6,566 bases of DNA from Nostoc sp. CHAB 5715 (GCF_020829685.1 NZ_JAIVFR010000371.1:1-6566); one strand, 5' to 3'. Shown: positions 1 to 5,267, counted from the stretch's first letter. Notes: generated by a model not told the origin, from the letters alone. Numbers and translations are program-made.

Positions 1-47
1 TAATCGAGAATCATGTTAAATAGCTCGGTACAACTCGAAAAGCCTAA

Positions 48-107
48 TTCCCTATTCCCTATTCCGTACAGACGCGATTAATCGCGTCTCTACCCACTCC
101 CCGCCCA
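48..107. repeat. Short heptamer repeat cluster flanking a palindrome
   Basis: Positions 48-65 repeat the heptamer CCCTATT about two and a half times. Positions 93-107 are a C-rich run of CCCACTCCCCGCCCA type. The two runs flank the palindrome at 70-89. Period-7 arrays of this kind match the STRR (short tandemly repeated repetitive) sequences known from filamentous cyanobacteria. The copy number here is low, so this is a degenerate example. It lies downstream of the antitoxin stop codon, where a cognate toxin gene would normally begin. Confidence 0.6.
66..91. repeat. Interspersed palindromic repeat, copy 1
   Basis: Positions 70-89 form a perfect 20-bp palindrome, AGACGCGATTAATCGCGTCT. The 26 bases 66-91 recur without a mismatch at 4699-4724, inside mutL. 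Two identical copies 4.6 kb apart, one of them in a coding region, show that this is a dispersed repeat family rather than a local operator. It resembles the small palindromes scattered through Nostocales genomes. Mobility or function is not shown by the sequence. Confidence 0.85.
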
Positions 108-138
108 CGTAGATAATTTCAAAAATCAAATACGATTC

Positions 139-342
139 CTATAGTTGTTCAAGTTCCTCAAGAGCCTCATTCCTGCTTAAAGGTGTTTCGCCCTTAACTG
201 CTTGCATTGCAGGGTAAAGTCCTTCGTCTTCAATCGCATCTAATAAGCGCTGATATGCCTTAAACTCTAGGACTACTTTGAGAACTTGACCTTGTTTATC
301 CGTAATTAACTCCTGAACAAACGGATATTCTTCAGCTTTCAT
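139..342 (-). CDS. Small antitoxin-like protein (Phd/YefM or RelB type)
   Basis: This 67-residue protein resembles small cyanobacterial antitoxins usually paired with RelE/ParE-type toxins. In such pairs the antitoxin binds and neutralises the toxin and represses its own promoter. Recognisable features are an N-terminal stretch with ELITDKQG (residues 11-18), a beta segment KVVLEF followed by a helix containing YQRLLDAIEDEGLY (about 30-43), and an acidic tail PLSRNEALEELEQL (54-67), which in the family contacts the toxin. The start is ATG at 342; upstream is AT-rich with no clear Shine-Dalgarno. No toxin reading frame follows in the 138 bases to the left edge. That stretch is repeat-filled, with only an ATG at 14-12 running off the window. 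The gene starts 16 bp from the truncated protease and diverges from it. The family call is from recognition of the sequence pattern, not from a search. Confidence 0.7.
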   Translation of the reverse strand: MKAEEYPFVQELITDKQGQVLKVVLEFKAYQRLLDAIEDEGLYPAMQAVKGETPLSRNEALEELEQL

Positions 343-358
343 ATATGAACCAAAGTAA

Positions 359-952
359 TTGTTTAATATCTACTATGAAGAGCGATCGCTTCCCACTCTC
401 CATTTAAACCGAGTTTCGCAGGCGATCGCATTTCTGCCAAACTTAGTTAATGGTGTCGTCAAAAGTAAAAATGATGTAGCTTACGCCACTAATGTTTATT
501 ACGGCACAGACTTTAAAAATGGTACTTTAGCCGATTACTCAAACGACTGGGCGATTTTGAAACTCAACAAGCCTATCGGTAAAAAATATGGTTATTTGGG
601 CTGGAAATCCCTACCATCTTCTACTCTTGTTGGAGATACAAACAAATTCGCCTTAGTCGGCTACTCTGGCGATTTTCCCAACCCCAAGAAAAAAGGTTAT
701 GAAAATCTAACTGCTGGTGAAAGTATGACTGCTGGCGTTCACCTAGAATGCAGTATCCTCCGCCATCAGGATAATTTGTTGTACCACAACTGTGATACAA
801 ATCACGGTGCTTCTGGAGGTGCAATTATCAGTAATATAAACGGCAAGTATTATATTTTAGCCCTCCACTCCGGCTCAAACGAGGTGAATGGATTGCTGTT
901 GAACCGTGCAGTGGAAATGTCTCGCTTGGATGAGTGGTTGCAAGGGAATTAA
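359..952 (+). pseudogene. 5'-truncated trypsin/V8-like serine protease
   Basis: The 197 codons encode the C-terminal two thirds of an S1-family (trypsin-like, V8/glutamyl endopeptidase-like) protease of a type common in cyanobacteria. The catalytic Asp is visible as D63 in NDWAILKL, and the nucleophile as S152 in GASGGA, with C131 and C145 as possible disulfide partners. The first domain half is absent: no signal peptide and no TAAHC-like motif with the catalytic His. The frame is closed by TAA at 356-358. The only early start is TTG at 359, directly after that stop, with no ribosome binding site; the first in-frame ATG is codon 123. The break lies between the antitoxin start at 342 and about 420, near two HIP1 sites (382 and 422). 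The rest of the frame is intact, so the truncation may be fairly recent. A functional short protein is unlikely without the His. Confidence 0.8.
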
Positions 953-966
953 GGACTAAAGTCCTT
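951..966. repeat. Small stem-loop overlapping the protease stop codon
   Basis: AAGGAC (951-956) and GTCCTT (961-966) pair around a TAAA loop. The first arm overlaps the TAA stop of the protease remnant at 950-952. The hairpin has no T-run, so it is a poor intrinsic terminator. It resembles the 'AAGGAC-TAAA-GTCCTT' interspersed hairpins seen often after cyanobacterial genes. The stem-loop at 5757-5776 has the same design with a different arm sequence. Confidence 0.5.
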
Positions 967-1280
967 ACTACGAACTTGCTTACCCATCAATTGAAATTTG
1001 ACAGACTACTAGAAACTAAGCACAATTATAATCACTTTGTGCCTAGTTCTCACATTTATTGGTGGCGCATGAACATAATATCAGTTTGTTCAAAAATTTC
1101 CGCCTGCACTGCTATAGTGTGAGGGCGTTTTTCTAGAAAATCATCCAGCCACAATTAACGGATAAGTCTTGTGCATAGGCGTAGCCAAACCCAGGCATCG
1201 CACCTTTAATAATAACTATATCCAGCTTGATGCTGGACAATAGCTAGAAATATTTTTGAAATTGAATGCTTACTTGATTT
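967..1280. other. Gene-free spacer between convergent genes
   Basis: I see no convincing gene here. The spacer separates the convergent protease remnant and the minus-strand small gene. It holds a small hairpin at 1221-1237 (TCCAGC, loop TTGAT, GCTGGA), 44 bp past the minus-strand stop. On that strand an AT-rich but not T-only stretch follows, so it is at best a weak terminator. The run GGCGTAGCC near 1169-1177 resembles a common cyanobacterial repeat fragment. The short open frame reaching into this region lacks any family resemblance. Confidence 0.5.
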
Positions 1281-1490
1281 TTAACTTACCAAATCAACTA
1301 AGGCGTTGCTCTGAAAGCGGACTATAGATGAAACTGAGCAACCGCGATAATTCTCAGATGTGAATACTGATAGTGTGATATTAGCTTGACCGGGATCTAA
1401 AATGCGTTTTACCTTGCAGGTTTGCATTTTGTTGTTGCAGTAAGCAATAATGCGATCGCCAGCCTTGACTTCCAACGCTTGAATTTTCAA
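1281..1490 (-). CDS. Small protein of unknown function, possible SH3-like beta barrel
   Basis: I do not recognise a named family for this 69-residue protein, but its composition looks coding. It opens with MKIQALEVKAGDRIIAYC, a pattern typical of small beta-barrel (SH3- or KOW-like) domains. Alternating hydrophobic strands follow: TCKVKRIL (24-31), NITLSVFTS (37-45) and SSIVRFQ (53-59). Three cysteines sit at 18, 25 and 51. It has no signal peptide or membrane segment. A HIP1 site lies inside it (1452-1459). The start is TTG at 1490, immediately after an in-frame TAA (1493-1491), so no longer version is possible. An AAGG in GGCAAGG about 12 bases upstream could serve as a distant ribosome binding site. 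The protein could be a genuine conserved cyanobacterial hypothetical or one whose ATG start has mutated to TTG. Confidence 0.55.
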   Translation of the reverse strand: MKIQALEVKAGDRIIAYCNNKMQTCKVKRILDPGQANITLSVFTSENYRGCSVSSIVRFQSNALVDLVS

Positions 1491-1806
1491 TTAATACCAA
1501 CCTTGCCAGGAATTTGCTTAGTTAAAGGAAAAATATATTGCTATATTTCACTTGCTCAACAATAGCAATGTTTATTTAGTGTAACACAAAAATTAAAGTT
1601 TTTCAATCCTATCAATTTAATATTGATAATGTCAAGTTTATTTATGCTCAAAACACTATATAAATGCTGGATTTTCAGAAAATAAGCATAAAATCCCGAC
1701 TTTCGCGCAGAGTCTAGGTCAGAGTCTTTGTTGAAACCGGATGCTGGGAAACTTCCCATCCAATTTCTCTAAAGCTAAATTTTTGCGAGTATAGATTTTT
1801 CCTTCT
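1491..1806. other. Divergent intergenic region, AT-rich
   Basis: This 316-bp spacer lies between the divergent small gene (minus) and the deaminase gene (plus), so it should contain both promoters. I see no gene or RNA. TATAGAT at 1790-1796 is a possible -10 element for the deaminase, but it lacks a recognisable -35 and is only 11 bp from the first ATG. If used, it would favour translation from the internal ATG at 1852. A small palindrome TGGGAA-AC-TTCCCA lies at 1745-1758. The central part (about 1560-1680) is strongly AT-rich. Confidence 0.4.
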
Positions 1807-2901
1807 ATGTTTTTGTTACAATCAATGAAATTTTTACCTAAAAATACCACTATGGCTTTATATGCTGAATTACATAGACATCTAGGCGGCTCGGTCGTAC
1901 CCAGAGTTTTATGGCGATATTTCGAGCGACATTCTTCGGAGTTGATTTCCCGCTTTGCTGACTATTCAGAATTTGAAGATTTTTACACCCGTCCACGCAA
2001 CACCCTGGATGAGTATCTAGAATTACACACCTTGGTAGAAAGTGTGCAAACTGTGGAGACTTTGCCTTACTTTATCTATCGCTTGGTGCGGGGTGCTTAC
2101 ATCTTTGAAAATTTGGCTTATCTGGAACTGCGCTACACTCCCTATTTGCGGACACCTGAGCATCTAAATCAATCACAGAGAATTGACAAGATGGCAGAAA
2201 TTGTGCAAGTAGTAGGACTTGCCAGCAACCAGCCAGAATATCCGATTGTTACTAGCCAAATTCTCTGTATGCACACGCGCCTACCTTATGAGGTGAACAA
2301 GGCAATTGTTGATTTGGCGGCGCAAAATAAGCAGTATGTCTGTGCAGTAGATGTAGCCGGGGGTGATAGTTATTATGCCCATCGCTTAGAAGAATGGATT
2401 AGCTTATATGATTATGCGCGATCGCTGGGCGTTAAGACCACCGGACATCTATATGAAACCACTGCTGGCTGTTACCCCGAACTGTTACCCTATCTCATGC
2501 GAATCGGACACGGCATCCAAATTCCCCTACTATATCCAGAGCTACTTAATGATGTGGCTAAACGCGGACAGTGTTTAGAGGTTTGCCCCACAACTTACCT
2601 GAAAACTGGTACTTTGCAGGATATCCGTCAACTCAAATTAGTTTTTGACCGTTGTTTTGAAGCTGGGGTAGATATCGCTATTTGTACTGATAATGCTGGG
2701 TTGCATAATGTGCGTCTGCCATTTGAGTATGAAAATCTCTTGACTTACAACATTATCAGTTTTGCACAATTACAAGCTTGTCAGGATGCAGCTTTCCGTC
2801 ATGCTTTTGCTTGGCCTTACACTCAACGTCCCGCATCTCTGTTGAACGGTTTACTAAAACCTGAACTACCTAAAGTTTTGGCAACAAGGGATAATAATTA
2901 A
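1807..2901 (+). CDS. Adenosine deaminase-family metal-dependent hydrolase
   Basis: This 364-residue protein is a TIM-barrel amidohydrolase of the adenosine/AMP deaminase family, which hydrolytically removes an amino group from a purine in the cytoplasm. Family motifs are in order: ELHRHLGGS with metal ligands H23 and H25; VDVAGGD (181-187) with the purine-contacting glycine; GHLYE with metal ligand H214 and catalytic E217; RIGHG with H235; LEVCPTT (257-263); and CTDNAGL (293-299) with metal ligand D295. All metal-binding and proton-shuttle residues are present. Two positions differ from classical adenosine deaminases: HAGE is HLYE, and the second Asp of the usual TDD is N296. Since that Asp contacts the purine N7 in mammalian adenosine deaminase, the substrate may differ. 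ATG at 1807 gives the longest form. ATG at 1852 (residue 16, MALYAELHRH) gives a 349-residue form that starts just before the first motif and is the likelier true start. It is monocistronic here. Confidence 0.88.
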   Translation: MFLLQSMKFLPKNTTMALYAELHRHLGGSVVPRVLWRYFERHSSELISRFADYSEFEDFYTRPRNTLDEYLELHTLVESVQTVETLPYFIYRLVRGAYIFENLAYLELRYTPYLRTPEHLNQSQRIDKMAEIVQVVGLASNQPEYPIVTSQILCMHTRLPYEVNKAIVDLAAQNKQYVCAVDVAGGDSYYAHRLEEWISLYDYARSLGVKTTGHLYETTAGCYPELLPYLMRIGHGIQIPLLYPELLNDVAKRGQCLEVCPTTYLKTGTLQDIRQLKLVFDRCFEAGVDIAICTDNAGLHNVRLPFEYENLLTYNIISFAQLQACQDAAFRHAFAWPYTQRPASLLNGLLKPELPKVLATRDNN

Positions 2902-3007
2902 CCACCACCTAGAGGTAAGCAGAAAGTCAGATGATTTAATGTTAATTAATGTTGCAATGAGTGATTTTTTATGATGCTCTAGAGAAAGCTGTAATGCACA
3001 GTAGATA

Positions 3008-3020
3008 TCTTGCAAAAGTC
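3008..3020. repeat. Short shared motif TCTTGCAAAAGTC
   Basis: These 13 bases recur exactly at 5295-5307, 28 bp after the mutL stop, so the pair brackets mutL in direct orientation. The motif resembles a short sequence commonly dispersed in Nostocales intergenic DNA. Two short copies alone prove little. Confidence 0.35.
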
Positions 3021-3075
3021 AATTTTTTAGCCATTAACCACAGATATACGCAGATAATTCATCAAAAGCGGCGGG

Positions 3076-3219
3076 AAACTCCATCCCCTTGTGGGTGGAG
3101 AGGGATAGCCGCCCCGCCGCTTGGGGCATTGGGCATTGGGCATTGGGAATTGGTAATTCTTCCCCATGCCCCATACCCCATTCCCCATGCCCAAAAACTC
3201 CATCCCCTTGTGGGTGGAG
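3076..3219. repeat. Pair of 25-bp direct repeats, each a hairpin
   Basis: The copies at 3076-3100 and 3195-3219 are identical over 25 bases. Each reads AAACTCCA, then TCCCC, TTGT and GGGTGGAG. Within a copy CTCCA pairs with TGGAG and CCC with GGG, leaving a bulged T and a CTTGT loop. They are in direct orientation 119 bp apart inside the composite element, which suggests duplication of a small repeat rather than chance. Confidence 0.75.
3124..3192. repeat. Two opposed heptamer (STRR-type) arrays
   Basis: Positions 3124-3158 are five heptamers: GGGCATT three times, then GGGAATT and GGTAATT. Positions 3162-3192 are four CCCCATN heptamers (N = G, A, T, G) plus CCC. The arrays are roughly reverse-complementary and can fold on each other. 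The 7-bp period matches the tract inside mutL (4206-4300), though the heptamer sequence differs. Confidence 0.75.
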
Positions 3220-3224
3220 TTTTT
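3193..3224 (+). terminator. Hairpin followed by T-run, possible terminator
   Basis: AAAAACTCCA (3193-3202) pairs with TGGAGTTTTT (3215-3224), extended by CCC/GGG past one bulged T, with a CTTGT loop. The 3' arm ends in five T residues, so this could act as an intrinsic terminator for plus-strand transcription from the deaminase gene about 290 bp upstream, and nearly symmetrically on the other strand. It is also one of the two 25-bp repeat copies, so the terminator role is inference. Confidence 0.4.
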
Positions 3225-3256
3225 CATCAGTGTTTATCTGTGGTTTCCTTTTCGCT

Positions 3257-3277
3257 GATTCAGATTTTTGCTGAATC
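3257..3277. repeat. Small stem-loop
   Basis: GATTCAG (3257-3263) pairs with CTGAATC (3271-3277) around the loop ATTTTTG. It sits just outside the composite element on its right. Its role is unknown. Confidence 0.45.
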
Positions 3278-3335
3278 TATCCCACTAATATATTTTATTA
3301 ATATTGTTTGTGAATGCCATAATTCACCCAGTAAC

Positions 3336-3380
3336 TTGACACTCCCACGGCTCCACTTCGTTAAAGCCGTGGGATTCTCC
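3336..3380. mobile_element. Hairpin resembling an IS200/IS605 (TnpB) element end
   Basis: CTTGACACT is followed by CCCACGGCT (3344-3352), a 12-base loop, AGCCGTGGG (3365-3373) and ATTCTCC. The layout 'TTGACACTCCC - stem - GGGATTCT' is the one I associate with the subterminal hairpin near tnpB-containing IS200/IS605-type elements in cyanobacteria, where the region also contributes to the guide RNA scaffold. No TnpA or TnpB coding sequence is present nearby. It is therefore at most a solo end or a non-autonomous derivative. Stem and loop are directly seen; the element assignment is from pattern memory. Confidence 0.5.
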
Positions 3381-3405
3381 GGTCTAGCCCAGGTAAGCGT
3401 ATAAT

Positions 3406-3422
3406 ACCAATTCGTAATTGGT
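3406..3422. repeat. 17-bp inverted repeat upstream of mutL
   Basis: ACCAATT (3406-3412) pairs with AATTGGT (3416-3422) around CGT. TATAAT at 3400-3405 directly precedes it and could be a -10 element for mutL about 100 bp downstream, but there is no matching -35. A second TATAAT (3499-3504) lies too close to the mutL ATG to drive a leader. 'TAATACCAATT' is also a common dispersed sequence in these genomes, so an operator role is uncertain. Confidence 0.35.
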
Positions 3423-3506
3423 AGCTTGCCATGAATACTACCACGTCAGCAATTTATTGTACATCTTTCCACTTTCCCTGCACTCAGAAGCTATAAACTA
3501 TAATTT

Positions 3507-5267
3507 ATGGCATCTACTATTCAAACTCTACCAACAGAAGTCGTATATCTCATTACAGCTGGTGAGGTAATCGACTGTTTCGCTTCTGTGGTGCGGGAAT
3601 TGGTAGAAAATTCCCTAGACGCAGGTGCAACGCGCATTGTGGTTTCTTTATGGCCGCAGCAATGGCGAATTCGTGTCGCAGATAATGGCTGTGGAATGAA
3701 CCTAGATGATTTGCAACAAGCAGCCACAGCCCACAGCACCAGTAAAATTCGTTCTAGTGCCGATTTATGGAAAATTAACAGTTTAGGATTTCGTGGTGAG
3801 GCGTTACACAGTTTAACAACTCTGGCAGATTTAGAAATTTTGAGTCGTCCTGTGGGTGGAAAATTAGGATGGCGAATTAGCTATGGCAATGGCGGAGAAG
3901 TTGTGCAAGTTGAAGTAACTGCGATCGCACCTGGTACAGTGGTGACAGTTTCTCATCTTTTCGGTAATTGCTCATCTCGTCGTCAGGGATTGCCCACAAC
4001 AGCACAGCAAATGAAAGCCGTGCAAGCCACAATTCACCAAATCGCCCTGTGTCATCCCCACGTTACTTGGCAGATTTGGCAAAATGACCGTCAATGGTTT
4101 ACCATCTCTCCAGCTGCCACAACTGGGCAATTGCTACCACAGATTTTACCCCAAGTGCGACAAGGTGATTTGCAAGAAATCAAACTGGAAATACCCAACC
4201 CTCTTAACTCCCCACTCCCCACTCCCAACTCCCCACTCCCCACTCCCCACTCCTCACTCCCCACTCCCAACTCCCCACTCCCCACTCCCCACTCCTCACT
4301 AAACTTAGTGGTAGGATTACCCGATCGCACTCATCGTCATCGTCCAGATTGGGTACGTGTAGCCATCAACGGACGGATGGTTAAAACACCGGAACTAGAG
4401 CAAACAATATTATCAGCATTTCACAGAACATTACCACGCGATCGCTATCCAATTTGTTTCTTACATCTTGCCATTTCCCCGAATCAAATTAACTGGAATC
4501 GCAATCCAGCAAAAACAGAAATTTACCTCAACGAAATCATTTATTGGCAAGAGCAAATTACCCAAGCAATTAACCAAGCACTCAGCATCTCTTCTAGCAA
4601 TCTCAAAGAAGCTGTTCACACCACACGAGTTAGTAAATTACTCAAAGCCGCAGAAACCAAAGGCGGCTACAATTTCAATCCTCAAAATCCCAACCCTTGT
4701 ACAGACGCGATTAATCGCGTCTCTCCTAACTCCTTAAAAGCTGTCGCTCAAGTTAGCAACACCTATATTGTGGCGGAACATCCAGGTGGTATGTGGTTAG
4801 TGGAACAGCACATTGCCCATGAGCGAGTTTTGTATGAGCAATTGTGTGATAATTGGCAACTTGTCCCCGTCGAACCGCCAATCATTCTTTATCAATTGTC
4901 ACCAGCGCAAGTATCGCAGCTGCAACGCATCGGTTTAGAAATAGAACCCTTTGGCGAACAACTTTGGGCAGTGCGAAACATCCCCGCACCTTTGCAGCAG
5001 CGAGACGACTGTGCAGAAGCAATTTTAGAACTTAGTTGGGGAGGCGATTTACAAACAGCCCAAGTAGCTGTCGCCTGTCGCAGTGCCATTCGTAATGGTA
5101 CACCTATGAATCAACAAGAAATGCAGACACTTTTAGATAATTGGCAACGCACTCGCAACCCTCGCACCTGTCCCCACGGACGCCCAATTCATCTATCTTT
5201 AGAAGAATCAGCTTTAGCCCGATTTTTCCGGCGTAATTGGGTAATTGGTAAAAGTCATGGAATTTGA
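3507..5267 (+). CDS. mutL: DNA mismatch repair protein MutL
   Basis: This 586-residue protein is the matchmaker ATPase of mismatch repair, linking mismatch-bound MutS to strand incision. The N-terminal GHKL ATPase shows ITAGEVI (16-22), VRELVENSLDAGA with general base E31 and metal ligand N35, ADNGCGM (58-64), HSTSK (76-80) and LGFRGEALHSL (93-103). The transducer subdomain ends with NPAKTE, whose K336 matches the conserved ATP-contacting lysine. The C-terminal dimerisation/endonuclease domain has EQHIAHERVLYE (433-444, variant of DQHAX2EX4E), ACRSA (523-527), CPHGRP with zinc-type C555/H557 (555-560) and FFRRNW (573-578). It is thus a nicking-type MutL, not an E. coli-like one. Unusually, residues 234-265 are a Ser/Pro/Leu repeat from a heptamer tract in a transducer loop, and residues about 399-407 come from an interspersed palindrome in the linker. 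Both keep the frame. The ATG is preceded by AT-rich sequence without a clear Shine-Dalgarno. Confidence 0.96.
   Translation: MASTIQTLPTEVVYLITAGEVIDCFASVVRELVENSLDAGATRIVVSLWPQQWRIRVADNGCGMNLDDLQQAATAHSTSKIRSSADLWKINSLGFRGEALHSLTTLADLEILSRPVGGKLGWRISYGNGGEVVQVEVTAIAPGTVVTVSHLFGNCSSRRQGLPTTAQQMKAVQATIHQIALCHPHVTWQIWQNDRQWFTISPAATTGQLLPQILPQVRQGDLQEIKLEIPNPLNSPLPTPNSPLPTPHSSLPTPNSPLPTPHSSLNLVVGLPDRTHRHRPDWVRVAINGRMVKTPELEQTILSAFHRTLPRDRYPICFLHLAISPNQINWNRNPAKTEIYLNEIIYWQEQITQAINQALSISSSNLKEAVHTTRVSKLLKAAETKGGYNFNPQNPNPCTDAINRVSPNSLKAVAQVSNTYIVAEHPGGMWLVEQHIAHERVLYEQLCDNWQLVPVEPPIILYQLSPAQVSQLQRIGLEIEPFGEQLWAVRNIPAPLQQRDDCAEAILELSWGGDLQTAQVAVACRSAIRNGTPMNQQEMQTLLDNWQRTRNPRTCPHGRPIHLSLEESALARFFRRNWVIGKSHGI
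4206..4300 (+). repeat. In-frame heptamer tandem array inside mutL (13 units)
   Basis: Thirteen full heptamers plus CACT. With A = AACTCCC, C = CACTCCC and T = CACTCCT, the order is A CCACCT CCACCT; units 2-7 (4213-4254) and 8-13 (4255-4296) are a perfect 42-bp tandem duplication. In the mutL frame this encodes two copies of LPTPNSPLPTPHSS (residues 237-264). The two other forward frames are also free of stops within the array. Stops in those frames follow at 4300-4302 and 4382-4384. The array lies between LEIPNP and LVVGLPD, in a transducer loop that in E. coli MutL is only a few residues long. It is STRR-like DNA that has become coding. Confidence 0.95.
4699..4724. repeat. Interspersed palindromic repeat, copy 2, inside mutL
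   Basis: Identical over 26 bases to 66-91, with the perfect palindrome at 4703-4722. It is translated in frame as part of CTDAINRVSP in the linker between the MutL ATPase and C-terminal domains. The linker tolerates length change, which probably explains survival of the insertion. On mRNA it would form a strong 10-bp hairpin within the coding region. Confidence 0.88.

Larger units (their letters stand above)
3036..3245. repeat. Composite inverted-repeat element, about 210 bp
   Basis: The outer ends are a perfect 11-bp inverted pair: AACCACAGATA (3036-3046) and TATCTGTGGTT (3235-3245). Nested inside are a 10-bp stem AAGCGGCGGG (3066-3075) with CCCGCCGCTT (3113-3122), two identical 25-bp copies (3076-3100 and 3195-3219) each able to form a hairpin, and two heptamer arrays of opposite G/C polarity (3124-3158 and 3162-3192). 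No protein coding is apparent; open frames across it are by-products of the repeats. It looks like a non-autonomous, MITE-like repeat or a palindromic repeat into which smaller repeats were inserted. No target duplication could be identified. Confidence 0.7.

Noticed and set aside
1..14. Possible toxin start on the minus strand (ATG at 14-12)
   Set aside because: Only four codons are visible before the window edge, too few to support a gene call.
934..1122. Plus-strand open frame overlapping the end of the protease remnant
   Set aside because: No ribosome binding site, overlaps the protease in another frame, and its sequence resembles nothing known.
1556..1759. Minus-strand open frame in the deaminase promoter region
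   Set aside because: AT-rich, no family resemblance and no ribosome binding site; it lies where the two divergent promoters should be.
1690..1760. Possible tRNA-like or structured RNA in the deaminase upstream region
   Set aside because: No cloverleaf arms or T-loop consensus could be aligned; only a 6-bp palindrome is present.
2961..3404. Open frames on both strands across the spacer before mutL
   Set aside because: They translate hairpins and heptamer arrays, giving low-complexity sequence without family resemblance.
4084..4302. Second open frame through the mutL heptamer tract
   Set aside because: It is open only because the array has no stops in any forward frame. It matters as the route of a frameshift in mutL, not as a gene.
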